A stretch of 64,000 nucleotides of DNA from Pseudomonas berkeleyensis (GCF_014109765.1 NZ_CP059139.1:3848001-3912000), one strand, 5' to 3'; counted from the stretch's first letter, positions 24,850 through 34,617 are shown. Program-made: numbers and translations. Notes: a model not told the origin generated them from the letters alone.

Positions 24850-26538
24850 TCACTTCTTGCCCAGCTTCTTCAGCTCTTCGTCGCGCAGCTCGCGGCGCAG
24901 GATCTTGCCGACGTTGGTGGTCGGCAGCACGTCGCGGAACTCGACGGACTTGGGCACCTTGTAGCCGGTGAGGTTGGCGCGCATGTGTTCCATCACCTGC
25001 TCCTTGGTCACGCTCTCGCCCGGTTTGACCACCACGAACACCTTGATCGCCTCACCGGATTTCTCGTCCGGCACACCGATGGCGGCACACTGCAGCACGC
25101 CTGGCAGGGTGGCGAGCACGTCTTCCAGTTCGTTCGGGTAGACGTTGAAGCCGGACACCAGAATCATGTCCTTCTTGCGGTCGACGATACGCAGGTAGCC
25201 ATCTTCCTGGATCAGGCCGATGTCGCCGGTCTTCAACCAACCGTCAGCGTCGAGGATTTCATCGGTGGCTTCCTGGCGCTGCCAGTAGCCCTTCATCACC
25301 TGCGGGCCTTTCACGCACAGCTCGCCGATCTCGCCGATGGCCAGCTCCTGACCCTCGTCGTTGATGATCTTGCACAGGGTCGAAGGCACCGGAATGCCGA
25401 TGGTACCCAGCTGGATGGCACTGAATGGGTTCACGGTAGCCACCGGGCTGGTCTCGGTCATGCCGAAGCCTTCGCAGATGGCGCAACCGGTGACGTCCTT
25501 CCAGCGCTCGGCGGTGGCCAGTTGCAGGGCCATGCCGCCGGATACGGTGAGCTTCAGGCTGGAGAAGTCCAGCTTGCGGAAGTCCTCGTTGTTGCACAGG
25601 GCAACGAACAGGGTGTTGAGGCCGACGAAACCGGTGAAGCGGTACTTGGCCAGATCCTTGATCACCGCCGGCAGATCGCGCGGGTTGGTCAGCAGGATGT
25701 TGTGGCCACCAATCAGCATCATCGCCATGCAATGGAAGGTGAAGGCGTAGATGTGGTACAGCGGCAGCGGCGCGATCAGCACCTCGCAACCTTCATTGAG
25801 GTTGGCGCCCATCAGCTCCTTGACCTGCAGCATGTTGGCCACCAGGTTGCGATGGGTCAGCATCGCGCCCTTGGCGACACCCGTGGTGCCACCGGTGTAC
25901 TGCAGCACGGCGATGTCGTCATTGCTCGGGTTGGCTTCGCTGAAGGACTGACCACGGCCCTTGGCCAGGGCATCGTTGAACTTGACCGCCTTGGGCAGGT
26001 TGTAGGCCGGCACCATCTTCTTCACGTGCTTGATCACGGCATTGACCAGCAGACGCTTGAAGGTCGGCAGCATGTCGCCGACTTCGGTGACGATCACGGT
26101 CTTGACGCCGGTCTTGGGTACGACCTGCTCGGCCAGGTGCGCCATGTTGGCCAGGCAGATCAGCGCCTTGGCACCGGAGTCGTTGAACTGGTGCTCCATT
26201 TCCCGCGCGGTGTACAGCGGGTTGGTGTTGACCACCACCAGGCCGGCGCGCATGGCACCGAACACCACGATGGGGTACTGCAACACGTTGGGCAGTTGCA
26301 CGGCGATACGGTCGCCAGGCTTGAGATCGGTGTGTTTCTGCAGGTAGGCAGCGAAATCACCGGAGAGCTTGTAGATCTCGCCGTAGGTGATGGTCTTGCC
26401 CAGGTTGCTGAAAGCAGGCTTGTCGGCGAAGCGTTGGCAGGACTCTTTCAGTACCGCGAGGATGTTCGGGTACTGGTCGGGATTGATTTCGGCAGCGACC
26501 CCAACGGGATACTTGTCCTTCCAGAAGTTTTCGGTCAT
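24850..26538 (-). CDS. fadD1: Long-chain fatty acyl-CoA synthetase, first paralogue
   Basis: A 562-residue AMP-forming ligase that activates long-chain fatty acids with ATP and CoA for beta-oxidation. The ATP loop reads YTGGTTGVAKGAML. The A5 motif is GFGMTETSPVA, the hinge region is DGWLKTGDIGLIQEDGYLRI followed by VDRKKDM, and the C-terminal lysine motif is VGKILRRELRD. The order fadD2-fadD1 followed by a hydrolase and MaoC matches the PA3300-PA3299 region of P. aeruginosa as I remember it. A 393-base gap separates it from fadD2, with its own AT-rich promoter region, so it can be expressed alone. Confidence 0.95.
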   Translation of the reverse strand: MTENFWKDKYPVGVAAEINPDQYPNILAVLKESCQRFADKPAFSNLGKTITYGEIYKLSGDFAAYLQKHTDLKPGDRIAVQLPNVLQYPIVVFGAMRAGLVVVNTNPLYTAREMEHQFNDSGAKALICLANMAHLAEQVVPKTGVKTVIVTEVGDMLPTFKRLLVNAVIKHVKKMVPAYNLPKAVKFNDALAKGRGQSFSEANPSNDDIAVLQYTGGTTGVAKGAMLTHRNLVANMLQVKELMGANLNEGCEVLIAPLPLYHIYAFTFHCMAMMLIGGHNILLTNPRDLPAVIKDLAKYRFTGFVGLNTLFVALCNNEDFRKLDFSSLKLTVSGGMALQLATAERWKDVTGCAICEGFGMTETSPVATVNPFSAIQLGTIGIPVPSTLCKIINDEGQELAIGEIGELCVKGPQVMKGYWQRQEATDEILDADGWLKTGDIGLIQEDGYLRIVDRKKDMILVSGFNVYPNELEDVLATLPGVLQCAAIGVPDEKSGEAIKVFVVVKPGESVTKEQVMEHMRANLTGYKVPKSVEFRDVLPTTNVGKILRRELRDEELKKLGKK

Positions 26539-26894
26539 GGAAGCCCACTCCTAAGCAACAGCTGATCTTCACCGCGCGAAGGCGGTTGTTTGTTGTGTGT
26601 TTAGCTCGCTTTTACCCTGGCTCAGGGCCCGGAAGCGCGCCGAGAGTAGCAGCTTTGCCAGAGGCTCACCAGCATCAAACATGGCCTTCAGAGTCGAAAA
26701 AGTGACCAAAAAATATCGAATAGTCACGACATATTATTCGCCTGAAGAGCCGAACGAAGCCCTCTAGCTCGCATATTACAGCGCATAGAGCCTAGCTCGG
26801 TTGTGCAGAGAATGCCGTGCAATGATCGATGAAACGCACCGGGGCGGTTACGAAATCACAACAATTGGACTGCCCGACGGCAGTTGAGGCGGGA
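26539..26894. other. Intergenic region between fadD1 and fadD2, no gene seen
   Basis: No coding frame is convincing here. The stretch 26690-26750 is markedly AT-rich and on the minus strand carries TAATAT. A widely spaced GTGAC...GTCAC inverted repeat lies at about 26703-26728. This is the likely promoter region of fadD1. I did not find a good PsrA-type GAAAC-N4-GTTTC site. Confidence 0.4.
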
Positions 26895-26927
26895 AAGTCC
26901 CCTCCCCCGCTGGGAGAGAGGGGACTT
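26895..26927 (-). terminator. Terminator of fadD2
   Basis: AAGTCCCCTC...GAGGGGACTT forms a 10-bp stem just after the fadD2 stop. On the minus strand the right arm ends in ACTTTCCC. Confidence 0.75.
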
Positions 26928-26931
26928 CGGG

Positions 26932-28620
26932 TCAGGCGATGTCGCGCAGCTCGCGACGCAGGATCTTGCCAACCGGGGTCATCGGCAAGGCGTCCTTGAA
27001 CACGATGTGCTTGGGCACCTTGTAACCGGTGAAGTTTTCCTTGCAGTAGGCCTTGAGCTCTTCCGCGGTGACGCCGCCGTCACGCGGCACCACGAACAGT
27101 TTGACCGCCTCCCCGGACTTCTCGTCCGGCACACCGATGGCCGCGCAGCTGGCGACTTTCGGATGCGCCATGACCACGTCTTCGATCTCGTTGGGATACA
27201 CGTTGAAACCCGAGACGATGATCATGTCCTTCTTGCGGTCGACGATGCGCACGAAGCCGTCCGGGTCGATCACGGCGATATCGCCGGTCTTGAACCAGCC
27301 CTCGGCGTCGAGCACCTCCGCGGTGGCTTCCTCGCGCTGCCAGTAGCCCTTCATCACTTGCGGGCCCTTGATGCACAGCTCGCCACGCTCGCCCGTGGAC
27401 AGCTCGTTGCCGTCGTCGTCGATCACCTTGAACGCCGTGCCCGGCACCGGAATGCCGACGGTACCCAGGCGCGCCTTGTCGCCGTAGGGGTTGGTGCTGG
27501 CTACGGGCGAGGTCTCGGTCAGGCCGTAGCCTTCCACCACGGTGCAGCCGGTCATGGCCTGCCAACGCTCGGCGGTCGCCTTGACCAGCGCAGTACCCCC
27601 GGAGTTGGTGACCTTGAGGTTGGAGAAGTCGAGGTTCTTGAAGTCCGGGTGATCCATCAGCGCGACGAACAGGGTATTCAGGCCCAGCAACGCGGAGAAC
27701 TTCCACTTGCCCAGTTCCTTGACGAAGCCGGGGATGTCACGCGGGTTGGTGATCAGCACGTTGTGGTTGCCGTTGACCATCATGCACATGCAATTCGCGG
27801 TGAAGGCATAGATGTGGTACAGCGGCAGCGGCGCGATCATGATCTCCTGGCCCTGCTTCATCAGCGGCGTGCCGTCTTCGCCGAGCTGCGACAAACAGGC
27901 ATCGACCTGGAGCATGTTGGCCACCAGGTTGCCGTGGGTGAGCATCGCGCCCTTGGCCACGCCGGTGGTGCCACCGGTGTACTGCAGCACGGCGATGTCG
28001 TCATGGCTGGCCTTGACCGGCGCCAGCGCCTGACCATGGCCCTGCTTGAGCACCTGCTTGAAGGCAATGGCCTGGGGCAGATGGTAGTCGGGCACCATCT
28101 TCTTGACCTTCTTCACCACGGTGTTGACCAACCAGCCCTTGAGGCTCGGCAGCAGGTCGCCCATCTTGGCTTCGATCAGATAATCGATTTCGGTGTCCGG
28201 CAGCACTTCCTGCACCAGCTTGCCGAACATGTTCAGATAAACCAGCGCGCGTACACCGGCATCCTTGAACTGGTGGCGCATCTCGCGGGCGGTGTACAGA
28301 GGGTTGGTGTTGACCACGATCAGGCCAGCACGCATGGCGCCGAACACGGCGATCGGATACTGCAACACGTTGGGCATCTGCACGGCGATGCGCTCGCCCG
28401 GCTTGAGATCGGTGTGCTTCTGCAGATAAGCGGCGAAGGCCGCGGACAGGCGATCCAGTTCGGCGTAGGTCAGGGTCACGCCCAGGTTGCTGAAGGCCGG
28501 GCGGTCAGCAAACTTCTTGCACGAACGCTCGAACACCTCGATCACCGACTTGTAGCTGGCCATATCGATATCGTTAGGCACGCCGGCCGGGCGTTTGTCG
28601 TTCCAGAAATCAGGTTGCAT
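26932..28620 (-). CDS. fadD2: Long-chain fatty acyl-CoA synthetase, second paralogue
   Basis: A 562-residue AMP-forming acyl-CoA synthetase of exactly the same length as its neighbour. It shows the same motif set: YTGGTTGVAKGAML, GYGLTETSPVA, the EGWFKTGDIAVIDPDGFVRI hinge, and VGKILRRELRD at the end. The ATG at 28620 is preferred because AGAGGA lies about 9 bases upstream; the longer frame adds 13 unlikely residues. It diverges from the hydrolase-MaoC pair across about 280 bases. In P. aeruginosa FadD1 and FadD2 differ in chain-length preference, which cannot be read from sequence here. Confidence 0.95.
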   Translation of the reverse strand: MQPDFWNDKRPAGVPNDIDMASYKSVIEVFERSCKKFADRPAFSNLGVTLTYAELDRLSAAFAAYLQKHTDLKPGERIAVQMPNVLQYPIAVFGAMRAGLIVVNTNPLYTAREMRHQFKDAGVRALVYLNMFGKLVQEVLPDTEIDYLIEAKMGDLLPSLKGWLVNTVVKKVKKMVPDYHLPQAIAFKQVLKQGHGQALAPVKASHDDIAVLQYTGGTTGVAKGAMLTHGNLVANMLQVDACLSQLGEDGTPLMKQGQEIMIAPLPLYHIYAFTANCMCMMVNGNHNVLITNPRDIPGFVKELGKWKFSALLGLNTLFVALMDHPDFKNLDFSNLKVTNSGGTALVKATAERWQAMTGCTVVEGYGLTETSPVASTNPYGDKARLGTVGIPVPGTAFKVIDDDGNELSTGERGELCIKGPQVMKGYWQREEATAEVLDAEGWFKTGDIAVIDPDGFVRIVDRKKDMIIVSGFNVYPNEIEDVVMAHPKVASCAAIGVPDEKSGEAVKLFVVPRDGGVTAEELKAYCKENFTGYKVPKHIVFKDALPMTPVGKILRRELRDIA

Positions 28621-28903
28621 TGTTCTTGTCCTCTTCCCCTGAAGTGATCTGGCCCGCATCGAGCACCTTGCAACGCCACGCTGACAATGCGGAGAGTTCT
28701 TGCAGGCGCCCTGAGGGACTGCCCGGAAAGTAGCAGCTTAGAGCTGCGCCGCAAATAGCTCGAAGGCGTCATTGATGGGCTGAATTTCGCAATAAATGTA
28801 GTGATTCGTAACCGATCTTTGCGCTTCGAGGAAAAGCGCCGGTGCTATGCCTGATGACGGCCAAGGTGCACAATGCCGCCAACTTCCGGCACAAGGATTC
28901 GCC

Positions 28904-29854
28904 ATGCGCCACGACAGCTTCACCCTCAATGCCAGCGACGGCCTGCCGCTGCACGTCAATCACTGGTACGGCGCCGAACCACCGCGGGCCATGGTCATGC
29001 TCTCTCATGGCATGGCCGAGCACAGCCTGCGCTACGCACGCCTGGCAGAAGCGCTGGTAGCGGCAGGCTTCGCACTCTACGCGCTGGATCAGCGCGGTCA
29101 TGGCGCCACCGCCGAACGCGGCACTCTTGGTCATTACGCCGACGAAGATGGCTGGAGCAAGGTGGTCGGTGACCTCTCCACGCTCAACCATCACATTCGC
29201 CAGCAGCACCCGCATACGCCGATCTTCCTGCTCGGCCACAGCATGGGCAGCTACATCGGCATGGCCTACCTGATGGGCCACAGCTGCAGCCTGCAAGGCG
29301 CCGTACTTTCCGGCTCCAACTACCAGCCGGTAGCGCTGTACAAGGCCGCCCGGCTGATCGCCGGTTTCGAGCGCTGGCGACTGGGGCCGAAGGGCCGCAG
29401 CAAGGTCATCGATTTTCTTTCCTTCGGCTCGTTCAACAAGGCCTTCAAACCCAACCGCACCGCCTTCGACTGGCTCAGCCGTGACCCAGTGGAGGTGGAC
29501 AAGTACGTGACCGATCCGCTGTGCGGTTTCGTCTGCACCACGCAGTTGTGGTGCGACCTGTTCGAAGGCCTGCAGCAGATCACCCCGGTGGAAAATCTGG
29601 CGCAGATCGATGCCGACCTGCCGCTGCTGGTGATCGGCGGCGACAGCGACCCCATCAGTGAAGGCAAGCGCCTGAAGGCTCTGGCTGACGCCCTGCGCGA
29701 GGCCGGCGTACGCGACGTGCAACTGAAGATTTATCCCGGGGCCCGTCACGAGCTGCTCAACGAGAGCAATCGTGACGAGGTCACCGCCCAACTGATCGAG
29801 TGGTTGCAGCAGGCGCTGAACCACAGCCGACACCCTATCAAGGAGCCCTCATGA
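28904..29854 (+). CDS. Alpha/beta hydrolase, monoacylglycerol lipase-like
   Basis: A 316-residue serine hydrolase of the Hydrolase_4 (monoglyceride lipase/lysophospholipase) family. The nucleophile elbow is GHSMGSYIGMAY with Ser113. The oxyanion region is MLSHGMAEHSLRYARLAEAL, DQRGHGATAERGTLG follows, and Asp in IGGDSDPISEG with His in YPGARHELLNESN complete the triad. The ATG at 28904 has AAGGA 6-7 bases ahead. Its stop overlaps the MaoC gene start (ATGA). The context with two acyl-CoA synthetases suggests release of fatty acids from lipids for degradation. Confidence 0.92.
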   Translation: MRHDSFTLNASDGLPLHVNHWYGAEPPRAMVMLSHGMAEHSLRYARLAEALVAAGFALYALDQRGHGATAERGTLGHYADEDGWSKVVGDLSTLNHHIRQQHPHTPIFLLGHSMGSYIGMAYLMGHSCSLQGAVLSGSNYQPVALYKAARLIAGFERWRLGPKGRSKVIDFLSFGSFNKAFKPNRTAFDWLSRDPVEVDKYVTDPLCGFVCTTQLWCDLFEGLQQITPVENLAQIDADLPLLVIGGDSDPISEGKRLKALADALREAGVRDVQLKIYPGARHELLNESNRDEVTAQLIEWLQQALNHSRHPIKEPS

Positions 29855-30321
29855 GTCAGGTCACCAATATCCCTTACGACGCACTCAGCGTTGGCCAGCA
29901 GGCCAGCTTCGAAAAGCAGGTGGGAGAGCGCGACGTGCAGCTGTTCGCAGCAGTATCCGGCGATAACAACCCGGTGCATCTGGACGCCGCCTTCGCCGCC
30001 GAGACGATGTTCAAGGAACGCATTGCCCACGGCATGTTCACAGGCGCGCTGATCAGCGCCGCCATCGCCTGCAACCTGCCAGGCCCGGGCACCATCTACC
30101 TCGGCCAGCAGCTCAAGTTCACCCGCCCGGTGAAACTCGGCGACACCCTCACCGTGAAGCTGGAAGTGCTGGAAAAGCTGCCGAAGAACCGCGTGCGCAT
30201 CGCCACCCGCGTGTTCAACCAGGACGGCAAGCAAGTGGTCGACGGCGAAGCCGAAGTGCTCGCCCCGAGCGCCGAGCAGACCGTGACCATGCCGCCGATG
30301 CCGCAGGTCACCGTCAACTGA
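29851..30321 (+). CDS. MaoC-family enoyl-CoA hydratase
   Basis: A 156-residue hot-dog-fold hydratase of the MaoC/PhaJ family. The catalytic pair is in VSGDNNPVHLDAAFA (Asp38 and His43), followed by the helix ERIAHGMFTGALISAAIA. The C-terminal strand region is YLGQQLKFTRPVKLGDTL. Such enzymes hydrate trans-2-enoyl-CoA to R-3-hydroxyacyl-CoA, linking beta-oxidation to polyhydroxyalkanoate precursors. It is translationally coupled to the hydrolase gene by a 4-base overlap, with AAGGAG ahead of the ATG. A strong terminator follows. Confidence 0.9.
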   Translation: MSQVTNIPYDALSVGQQASFEKQVGERDVQLFAAVSGDNNPVHLDAAFAAETMFKERIAHGMFTGALISAAIACNLPGPGTIYLGQQLKFTRPVKLGDTLTVKLEVLEKLPKNRVRIATRVFNQDGKQVVDGEAEVLAPSAEQTVTMPPMPQVTVN

Positions 30322-30333
30322 TTCGCTGCAAGC

Positions 30334-30367
30334 TGGTGCGCGGCAGCAGCGCCGCGCACCACTTTTG
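30334..30367 (+). terminator. Terminator after the MaoC gene
   Basis: GGTGCGCGGC-AGCAGC-GCCGCGCACC is a perfect 10-bp stem, extended by one T-A pair. It is followed by ACTTTTG, a good intrinsic terminator 13 bases after the stop codon. Confidence 0.85.
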
Positions 30368-30416
30368 TTCTACACTCACAAACCTTGAGCGACCTGGCAC
30401 TGGATAAGTGCGTTTC

Positions 30417-30435
30417 TTTGTGCGTTTTGCACAAA
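30417..30435. promoter_or_regulatory. Palindrome in the codB leader
   Basis: TTTGTGC-GTTTT-GCACAAA has perfect 7-base arms and lies about 95 bases before codB. It may be the operator for the PucR regulator encoded two genes on, or an RNA stem in the leader. Confidence 0.45.
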
Positions 30436-30528
30436 ACCTTTTGATCACCTTGCCAACCCGCCCGCTGCGCTGTTTCTGGCACGCCCCCTGCTATCGCCAA
30501 GGCCTCACCCTCTTACCGGAGCCGGGCC

Positions 30529-31800
30529 ATGAGCCACCCTACCCCCGATAGCGATTTCCCGCTGAGCGAAGTCCCCAGCCACGCCCGCAAGGGTCTGTTC
30601 TCCACGTCGATCATGCTGTTCTCCTTCACCTTCTTCACCGCCACCATGTTCGCTGGCGGCAAGATCGGCATGGCCTTCGATTTCACCACGCTGATCTGGG
30701 CAGCGATCATCGGCAATCTGCTGCTCGGTCTGTACGCCGCGGTGCTCGGCCTGATCGCCTGCCGCAGCGGCCTGAACTCGGTGTTGATGGGCCGCTTCTG
30801 CTTCGGTGAGGCGGGCAGCAAGCTGTCCGACGTGCTACTCGGTTTCACCCAGATCGGCTGGTACGCCTGGGGTACGGCGACCATCGCCATCGTTCTGGTG
30901 AAGATTCTCGACCTGCCGCAAGGCCTGACCATCCCGCTGATGGTGCTGTTCGGCTTCGGTTTCTGCGTCACCGCCTTCGTCGGCTACAAGGGCCTGGACA
31001 TCCTCTCGCGCATTTCCGTGCCGGCCATGCTCGCCCTGCTGATCTGTTCGCTGTGGATCGCCACCGACGACATCGGCGGCCTGGCCGCGCTGATGGCCGT
31101 GGAGCCGACCCAGAGCATGACCCTCAGCGCCGCCATCACCATGGTCTTCGGCACCTTCGTCAGTGGCGCCACCCAAGCCACCAACTGGACACGCTTCGCC
31201 CGTAACGGCCGTACCGCGGTGATCGCCAGCATGGTCGGTTTCTTCATCGGCAACGGCCTGATGATCGTCGCCGGCGCTTATGGCGCCATCGTCTACCAGC
31301 AACCGGATATCGTCGAAGTGCTGGTGCTGCAGGGCCTGTCCATGGCCGCCGTGGTGATGTTGTTCCTCAACCTGTGGACGACTCAGGACAACACCATCTA
31401 CAACTTCGCTGCCGCCGGCTGCAATCTGCTGCGTACCGGCCGGCGCAAGACCATGACCATCGTCGGCGCAGCCATCGGTACCGGGCTGGCCATCGGCGGC
31501 ATGTACGAGCTGCTGATTCCCTTCCTGATCCTGCTTGGTTCGATCATCCCGCCCATCGGTGGCGTGATCATGGCCGACTACTTCTACGGCCATCGCGGAC
31601 GCTACCCGAAACTCTTCGACGCGAACCTGCCGGCGTTCAACTGGGTCGGCCTGGGCGCCTATTTCGCTGGCGCGCTATGCGCCTACTTTTCGCCCTGGGT
31701 CGCGCCACTGGTTGGCATCGCTGTAGCGGCGGTGGTCTACGTCGCGCTGTTCGAACTGCACAAAGTTCTGGTCGGCCGCCAGCAGGTCGCCGGCGCGTGA
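30529..31800 (+). CDS. codB: Cytosine permease, NCS1 family
   Basis: A 423-residue nucleobase:cation symporter with twelve hydrophobic segments. It follows the CodB pattern: the N-terminal LFSTSIMLFSFTFFTATMFA, helix GLDILSRISVPAMLALLICS, and GATQATNWTRFARNGRTAVI before helix 6. The C-terminal half contains MADYFYGHRGRYP. It imports cytosine for deamination by CodA, encoded two genes downstream. The ATG follows CGGAG at about 8 bases. The stop overlaps the GTG of the PucR gene as GTGA, so regulator synthesis depends on codB translation. Confidence 0.93.
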   Translation: MSHPTPDSDFPLSEVPSHARKGLFSTSIMLFSFTFFTATMFAGGKIGMAFDFTTLIWAAIIGNLLLGLYAAVLGLIACRSGLNSVLMGRFCFGEAGSKLSDVLLGFTQIGWYAWGTATIAIVLVKILDLPQGLTIPLMVLFGFGFCVTAFVGYKGLDILSRISVPAMLALLICSLWIATDDIGGLAALMAVEPTQSMTLSAAITMVFGTFVSGATQATNWTRFARNGRTAVIASMVGFFIGNGLMIVAGAYGAIVYQQPDIVEVLVLQGLSMAAVVMLFLNLWTTQDNTIYNFAAAGCNLLRTGRRKTMTIVGAAIGTGLAIGGMYELLIPFLILLGSIIPPIGGVIMADYFYGHRGRYPKLFDANLPAFNWVGLGAYFAGALCAYFSPWVAPLVGIAVAAVVYVALFELHKVLVGRQQVAGA

Positions 31801-33020
31801 GTCTGACCGTCGCCGACGTACTCGCCCTGCCCGGCCTGGACAGCATGCGCCTGCGTGCCGGCCAGGCCAGGCGCGACAATGCCGTGCGCTGGCCCTACGT
31901 GGCCGAGAACGAAGGCATCGCCGACTGGGTGATGGGCGGCGAGCTGATCTTCGTCACCGGCATCAACCATCCGCGCGACGAAGCGAACCTGCTGCGCCTG
32001 GTGCGCGAGGGCCATGAGCGCGTCGTCGCCGGTATGGTCATCCTCACCGGCGCCGAGTTCATTCAGACCATCCCGCCCAGTGTCATCGCCGAAGCTGAGC
32101 GCCTGAATCTGCCGCTGATCGAGCAGCCCTACGCGCTGAAGATGGTGGTGGTCACCCAGGCCATCGGCACCTCGCTGGTTCAGGCGCAGCAGCTCGGCCG
32201 CTCGCGCCAGCATGTGCTGGAACAGGTGCTCGACGGCGATTACCAGTCGCTCGACGTGCTGCTGCAACGTGGCGACAGCCTCGGCCTGGCACTGCACGTG
32301 CCACGTCAGGTGGCGCTGCTGCGCCTCGAGGGCAGCGAGCAACTGTTCGGTGATCTGCCCGACGAAGACGCCGAACGCCAGCTACAGAGCCGTCAGCAAC
32401 TGCTGCAAAGGCGCCTGGAGCAGAGTCTGGGCGAATTGGGCGACGCGCTGCCGCTGGTCAGCCAGGGCCGTCACTGGATCGCCCTGCTGCCCTGCCCCGA
32501 TACCCACGCCGAAACACGTAACCGCCAGGCCATGACCACACTACTCGACGAGCTGCGCCCGCAACTCGGCCCGCTACGGCTGTTCCTCGGTCTGGGCAGC
32601 GCCGGCTGCGATGCCCCACGTTTTGCCCAGGGCTTGGGTGAGGCGCGCCAGGCCCTGGCCGTGGCGCAACGTTTTCCCGAGCGCCTGGGTCTTTGCAGTT
32701 TCAATGAATTGGGCGTGCTGGAGCTGCTCGGCGCGATTCGCGACCGCAGCCTACTCGATCGTTTCGTCGAACGCGTGGTCGGCCCGCTGATCGGCGACGA
32801 CTCGCGCCACCAACCGGTGCTGATGCCGACGCTGGAAGCCTGGTTCGCCGAGAACGGCAACCTAGCCCTGGCCGCGCAACGCCTGAACGTTCACCGCAAT
32901 ACCCTGAGCTACCGTCTACAGCGCATCGAAGCGCTGACCGGCTGCTCGTTCGAAGACCCGCACGACCGCCTGAACATCAGCGTCGCGCTGTTGATCCGGC
33001 GCCTGTCGTCGCCTGCCTGA
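31797..33020 (+). CDS. PucR-family regulator inside the cod operon
   Basis: A 407-residue regulator with an N-terminal PucR ligand domain (residues 1-120: [20 protein letters not shown] and [20 protein letters not shown]). A GGDEF-like middle region follows (about 165-320). The C-terminal HTH_30 domain reads [20 protein letters not shown]. It starts at the GTG overlapping the codB stop. Family members activate purine or pyrimidine catabolism when the base is available. Its position between permease and deaminase makes cytosine or uracil the likely signal, which is inference. A longer in-frame reading upstream would run inside codB and is rejected. Confidence 0.9.
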   Translation: MSLTVADVLALPGLDSMRLRAGQARRDNAVRWPYVAENEGIADWVMGGELIFVTGINHPRDEANLLRLVREGHERVVAGMVILTGAEFIQTIPPSVIAEAERLNLPLIEQPYALKMVVVTQAIGTSLVQAQQLGRSRQHVLEQVLDGDYQSLDVLLQRGDSLGLALHVPRQVALLRLEGSEQLFGDLPDEDAERQLQSRQQLLQRRLEQSLGELGDALPLVSQGRHWIALLPCPDTHAETRNRQAMTTLLDELRPQLGPLRLFLGLGSAGCDAPRFAQGLGEARQALAVAQRFPERLGLCSFNELGVLELLGAIRDRSLLDRFVERVVGPLIGDDSRHQPVLMPTLEAWFAENGNLALAAQRLNVHRNTLSYRLQRIEALTGCSFEDPHDRLNISVALLIRRLSSPA

Positions 33021-33031
33021 GAGGAAACCTG

Positions 33032-34267
33032 ATGATCATCCACAATGCCCGCCTGCGCGGCCGCGACGGCCTGCACCGCATCACCCTGGACGGCGAGCGC
33101 ATCGCCACCATTGAGGCCCAGCACGCACTGCATCCCATCGCCGAAGGCGACCTGGACGCTGCCGGCAATCTCGTGGTGCCGCCCTTTGTCGAACCGCACA
33201 TCCACCTCGACGCCACGCTGACCTCCGGCGAGCCGGCCTGGAACATGAGCGGCACGCTGTTCGAGGGCATCGAACGCTGGGCCGAGCGCAAGGCGCTGGT
33301 CACCCATGAAGACACCAAGACCCGCGCCAAGAAGACCATCGACATGCTGGTCGACCACGGCATCCAGCACGTGCGCACCCACGTCGACGTCACCGACCCT
33401 ACCCTCGCTGCCCTCAAGGCCATGCTCGAAGTACGCGAAGAAACCCGCCATCTGATCGACCTGCAGATCGTCGCCTTCCCGCAGGAGGGCATCGAATCCT
33501 ACGCGAACGGACGCGCGTTGATGGAGCAAGCCATCGAACTGGGCGCCGACGTGGTCGGTGGCATCCCGCACTTCGAGAACACCCGTGACCAGGGCGTGTC
33601 GTCGATCAAGTTCCTCATGGATCTGGCCGAACGCAGCGGCTGCCTGGTGGACGTGCACTGCGACGAAACCGACGACCCGCAGTCGCGTTTTCTCGAGGTG
33701 TTGGCCGAAGAAGCCCGCGTGCGCGGCATGGGCGCGCGGGTCACCGCCAGCCACACCACGGCCATGGGTTCCTACGACAACGCCTACTGCTCCAAGCTGT
33801 TCCGCCTGCTGAAAATGAGCGGCATCAGCTTCATCTCCTGCCCCACCGAGAGCATCCACCTGCAAGGGCGCTTCGACACCTACCCGAAACGCCGCGGCCT
33901 GACCCGCGTGGCGGAGATCGACCGCGCCGGGATGAACGTCTGCTTCGGCCAGGATTCCATCGTCGACCCCTGGTACCCGCTGGGCAACGGCAACATCCTG
34001 CGCATCCTCGAAGCCGGCCTGCACATCTGCCACATGCTCGGCTACGAAGACCTCAAGCGCAGCCTGGATCTGATCACCGACAACTCGGCTCGCGCCCTGG
34101 CCCTTGGCGAGGGTTATGGATTGGAAGTGGGTCGCCCGGCCAATCTGCTGATCCTCTCGGCGCCGGACGATTACGAGATGGTGCGCAGCCAGGGCCATGC
34201 GCTGGTATCGGTGCGCCACGGCAAGGTGCTGATGCGCCGTACCCCGGCCAGCATCGAGCGCGGCTGA
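33032..34267 (+). CDS. codA: Cytosine deaminase
   Basis: A 411-residue amidohydrolase that converts cytosine to uracil and ammonia. Metal ligands and catalytic residues are in order: [32 protein letters not shown] with the catalytic Glu, [20 protein letters not shown], and [20 protein letters not shown] with the metal-binding Asp. The end has the typical [15 protein letters not shown] segment. GAGAGGA lies about 9 bases before the ATG. It is the last gene of the codB-pucR-codA operon and is followed by a repeat-derived hairpin. Confidence 0.96.
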   Translation: MIIHNARLRGRDGLHRITLDGERIATIEAQHALHPIAEGDLDAAGNLVVPPFVEPHIHLDATLTSGEPAWNMSGTLFEGIERWAERKALVTHEDTKTRAKKTIDMLVDHGIQHVRTHVDVTDPTLAALKAMLEVREETRHLIDLQIVAFPQEGIESYANGRALMEQAIELGADVVGGIPHFENTRDQGVSSIKFLMDLAERSGCLVDVHCDETDDPQSRFLEVLAEEARVRGMGARVTASHTTAMGSYDNAYCSKLFRLLKMSGISFISCPTESIHLQGRFDTYPKRRGLTRVAEIDRAGMNVCFGQDSIVDPWYPLGNGNILRILEAGLHICHMLGYEDLKRSLDLITDNSARALALGEGYGLEVGRPANLLILSAPDDYEMVRSQGHALVSVRHGKVLMRRTPASIERG

Positions 34268-34280
34268 AGCCGTTCGACGT

Positions 34281-34310
34281 AGGGTGGATGACGCTTTTTT
34301 CATCCACCCT
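34281..34310 (+). terminator. Hairpin after codA
   Basis: AGGGTGGATGA-CGCTTTTT-TCATCCACCCT, with 11-bp arms and a T-rich loop, starts 13 bases after the codA stop. The GTAGGGTGGATGA sequence looks like another dispersed Pseudomonas repeat that serves as a terminator. Confidence 0.7.
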
Positions 34311-34440
34311 GGCAGGCCTCGACCATGGTGATAACCAAGCGGCAGAAGCTGCTCTAGAGCGCAGGACAAGCTTCGCGTTGTCCCAACCTGCGAACAAAAA
34401 AAGCCAGGCGTTAAGCCAGTTAAGCGTCAGGATAAGGCTA

Positions 34441-34500
34441 CGTAGGGTGCGCCGTGCGCACCGGAATGCCGGCGCCACCACCATTGGTGCGCACAACCTG
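34441..34500. repeat. Partial BIME of the GTAGGGTGCGC family
   Basis: GTAGGGTGCGCCGTGCGCACC is followed by a GGTGCGCACAACC arm whose outer end has diverged. The surrounding gap 34268-34617 has no gene. It contains hairpins, two GGCGTTAAGCC-like repeats near 34409 and 34568, and a run of eight C at about 34513-34520. Confidence 0.6.
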
Positions 34501-34586
34501 GGCGGCCCCGCGCCCCCCCCAAAAGGCCATCAGCGCCAAACAATACGTCTTATCTGATCGGCATTAGGCGTTAAGCCCGGCTCTTT

Positions 34587-34613
34587 GTTTAGGTGTGCGC
34601 AGCACACCTAAAC
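34587..34613 (-). terminator. Terminator of argC
   Basis: GTTTAGGTGTGC-GCA-GCACACCTAAAC has perfect 12-base arms and lies 5 bases past the argC stop on the minus strand. TTTAG in the stem is followed on that strand by AAAGAGCC, so the U tract is inside the arm. Confidence 0.7.
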
Positions 34614-34617
34614 AGCA

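Noticed and set aside
24634..26565. Long plus-strand open frame (643 codons) over fadD1
   Set aside because: It is the antisense shadow of a clear acyl-CoA synthetase with all motifs. Its product is His/Gln/Val-rich, as expected for a reverse reading of GC-rich codons.
26703..26728. GTGAC...GTCAC repeat as a CRP- or PsrA-type site before fadD1
   Set aside because: The spacing between half-sites is too wide for CRP, and the sequence does not match the PsrA pattern.
26884..28647. Long plus-strand open frame (587 codons) over fadD2
   Set aside because: It is an antisense shadow of fadD2 with the same odd composition and no domain.
32909..34369. Minus-strand open frame (486 codons) over codA
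   Set aside because: It is a shadow of cytosine deaminase, whose metal-binding motifs are all present on the plus strand.
34501..34520. Run of eight C as a phase-variable tract
   Set aside because: It lies in a repeat-filled gap with no gene start nearby, so slippage would have no clear target.
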